Shown here: positions 62,835 through 64,000 of the stretch, one piece after another | Layout: each line of letters begins with the position of its first letter | How positions within the stretch are numbered: position 1 is the stretch's first letter | DNA from: Pseudomonas quercus | GTDB taxonomy: Bacteria; Pseudomonadota; Gammaproteobacteria; Pseudomonadales; Pseudomonadaceae | Direction: 5' to 3' | DNA length: 64,000 nucleotides | NCBI RefSeq assembly: GCF_012033695.1 | Contig: NZ_JAAVJI010000009.1 | Coordinates: forward strand, 142,608 to 206,607 | Notes under the pieces: generated by a model | The model's input: only the letters and a program-made list of their open reading frames with translations | What the model was told of the DNA's origin: nothing | Database searches by the model: none | Made by a program: the position numbers and the translations under genes

Positions 62835-63461
62835 CTATTGACTAGACATTAGCCTACTTAAAAGAGCAATATCAAAACGCTCATTTTTTATCACTTTTTT
62901 GTTCGAAACGGCAGCTTTAAAGACTTCTTCATTAAATATCTCGGGTTTTAAGGCAGCCGAAGCAAATACAAAAACTGCTGGATACGCGTAGTCTTCTGGA
63001 AAGGTCAAAACATCCTCCATTGTTCTCTTGCCAGGCACAATCCGATTTATAAATGAAGGCACATAGAATTCTTCAAGTACCTTTCGTATGTTGATGCATA
63101 CATTTTCGGCCGAGGATACATTCGGGGTATTGGTGCTTCCCCCAAAAGCCCGACAGAATCTATTATCTTTCTCACCTGAGCTTGTGAATGAGTAGCAGGA
63201 ATCGTTAGGAAGGTTACTCTTATATGGGGGAGTGAACTGGCTGGAGTGATCAAATATTGGACCGCCATATACTAAGCCTCCAAGCACATAGGCGTCAGCC
63301 CTAGCCAAGTGCTGAAAAAAAATATCCGCTACAACTTTTTTTTCCCACTTGAACTTAAGCTTATTCTTAGAAGCGGCAATAGATACCCTTTCAGCACCTT
63401 CTATCTTCTTAAGCTCGTGCAGCAGTGCACTTTCGAAGAATGTCCTATTCTGCGATGTCAT
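62835..63461 (-). CDS. Candidate immunity protein for the current Rhs tip
   Basis: 208 residues starting 3 bp after the stop of the Rhs gene, the standard toxin-immunity spacing. It begins MTSQNRTFFESALLHELKKI and contains LARADAYVLGGLVYGG and DVLTFPEDYAYPAVFVFASA. There is no signal peptide. The family is not recognised. Position is the main evidence for its role. Confidence 0.65.
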   Translation of the reverse strand: MTSQNRTFFESALLHELKKIEGAERVSIAASKNKLKFKWEKKVVADIFFQHLARADAYVLGGLVYGGPIFDHSSQFTPPYKSNLPNDSCYSFTSSGEKDNRFCRAFGGSTNTPNVSSAENVCINIRKVLEEFYVPSFINRIVPGKRTMEDVLTFPEDYAYPAVFVFASAALKPEIFNEEVFKAAVSNKKVIKNERFDIALLSRLMSSQ

Positions 63462-63464
63462 GAT

Positions 63465-64000
63465 TCACCAATACCTGAGAACGTTAAAGTTAGCAGTATG
63501 CACCGCACCTTTGCCACCTAAAATTCGACCTATATCACTTTTTGTATCAACCTGAAACACAGCGACCTTTCCGTTGGAAGGTTTAATTTTACCACCACCA
63601 AGGTGTCGGGTCATATTTGCTGGATTTGAAATATTAAATACGTTCGCAGCTTTCTGATTTTTTGTTAAATTTCCTGAGCTATGTTTTACTTCGAAAACAT
63701 GCATATTTCCTTGAGGCCCTTTTACGACGAAATCGGCACGAATTCTGCTCCCATTTACTTTCATAGTTACTTCTTCTGCTATTACTTTATATCCATTCTG
63801 TTCAAAATCGTGTATAGCTTTATTTCTACCCTTGTCTCCACTTGCGCTACTTTTGCAAAGTCCGTGAGGATCTACCCACCCCACCGGACTCGGCGCATAC
63901 TGGTACAGATTCTCCCCACCCAACAACCCAATCGGGTCTTGTGTGGTAAACCGCCCCACCTCCGGATCGTAGTACCGGAACGTATTGTAGTGCAGCCCGG
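63465..64000 (-). CDS. Rhs/YD-repeat protein C-terminus with a nuclease-like toxin tip (runs off the window)
   Basis: The frame is open to the window edge and reads the end of an Rhs core ([46 protein letters not shown]). After the DPHG junction comes a toxin tip of about 140 residues: [62 protein letters not shown]. The Asp-x(n)-GluValLys pattern followed by KNQ fits the PD-(D/E)XK nuclease core. The rest of the Rhs protein lies outside. The cognate immunity gene follows 3 bp later. Confidence 0.8.
   Translation of the reverse strand, partial: GLHYNTFRYYDPEVGRFTTQDPIGLLGGENLYQYAPSPVGWVDPHGLCKSSASGDKGRNKAIHDFEQNGYKVIAEEVTMKVNGSRIRADFVVKGPQGNMHVFEVKHSSGNLTKNQKAANVFNISNPANMTRHLGGGKIKPSNGKVAVFQVDTKSDIGRILGGKGAVHTANFNVLRYW
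63868..64000. repeat. 133-bp direct repeat, copy 2 (Rhs core 3' end)
   Basis: Partner of 62213-62345, same orientation, about ten single-base differences. The repeat reaches the window edge and probably extends beyond it. Confidence 0.9.

Noticed and set aside
62213..64000. CRISPR-like repeats
   Set aside because: The two 133-bp repeats are coding Rhs core sequence, too long and too few for a CRISPR array.

Overview
The window reads as chromosome of a plant-associated Pseudomonas. The hrp/hrc gene order, the split hrcQa/hrcQb pair, HrpL with its hrp-box promoters, an AlgE/PsmE-type mannuronan epimerase, paired chemoreceptors, flavohaemoglobin with NorR, and Rhs/YD-repeat tips all fit that genus. 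Most of it is GC-rich and densely coded. The last 5 kb (about 59.1-64.0 kb) is visibly AT-richer and full of gene debris.

Layout. 1-8.7 kb: a catabolic cluster. A DctA-type carboxylate importer, a carboxymuconolactone-decarboxylase-like protein, an SDR dehydrogenase, a Tat-exported amidohydrolase, an SMP-30 lactonase-like protein, a ModA-like binding protein and an exported alpha/beta-hydrolase lie on the minus strand, with LysR genes at both ends. 8.7-15.7 kb: decayed MFS sequence, an OmpR-type two-component system, two small genes, a secreted mannuronan C5-epimerase and a stand-alone receiver protein. 15.9-26.3 kb: two HrpL-controlled loci of candidate type III secreted proteins around a chemoreceptor, a hybrid histidine kinase and a LysR/EamA pair. 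26.5-35.9 kb: TetR, an NmrA-like/epoxide-hydrolase pair, a FUSC exporter, and a nitric-oxide-defence unit (NorR-like activator divergent from hmp, nitronate monooxygenase and an isochorismatase-like gene). 36-44.8 kb: a third HrpL-controlled candidate effector, two chemoreceptors, PnuC-like, FdhA-like and esterase-like genes.

44.8-56.0 kb: hrpL, then the P. syringae-type hrpJ operon, hrpJ-hrcV-hrpQ-hrcN-hrpO-hrpP-hrcQa-hrcQb-hrcR-hrcS-hrcT-hrcU. It supplies the cytoplasmic and inner-membrane half of a type III secretion system. A sigma54-type promoter precedes hrpL and a perfect hrp box precedes hrpJ. The genes for secretin, inner ring lipoprotein, pilus and HrpRS are not in the window. Three more hrp boxes, at 18865, 26208 and 37193, drive genes with Ser/Pro/Thr-rich N-termini and no recognised homology. 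These are the best candidates for new effectors or translocators.

56.3-58.9 kb: a signal-peptide-bearing member of the argininosuccinate-lyase/fumarase superfamily and a LysR regulator. 59.1-64 kb: the 3' end of an Rhs toxin gene with its probable immunity gene, followed by a graveyard of displaced tips. Each of four Imm50-like immunity paralogues (one killed by a single nonsense codon) is preceded by the intact domain or the 3' stub of the same HNH-like toxin family. This is a fossil record of repeated tip replacement with retention of immunity genes.
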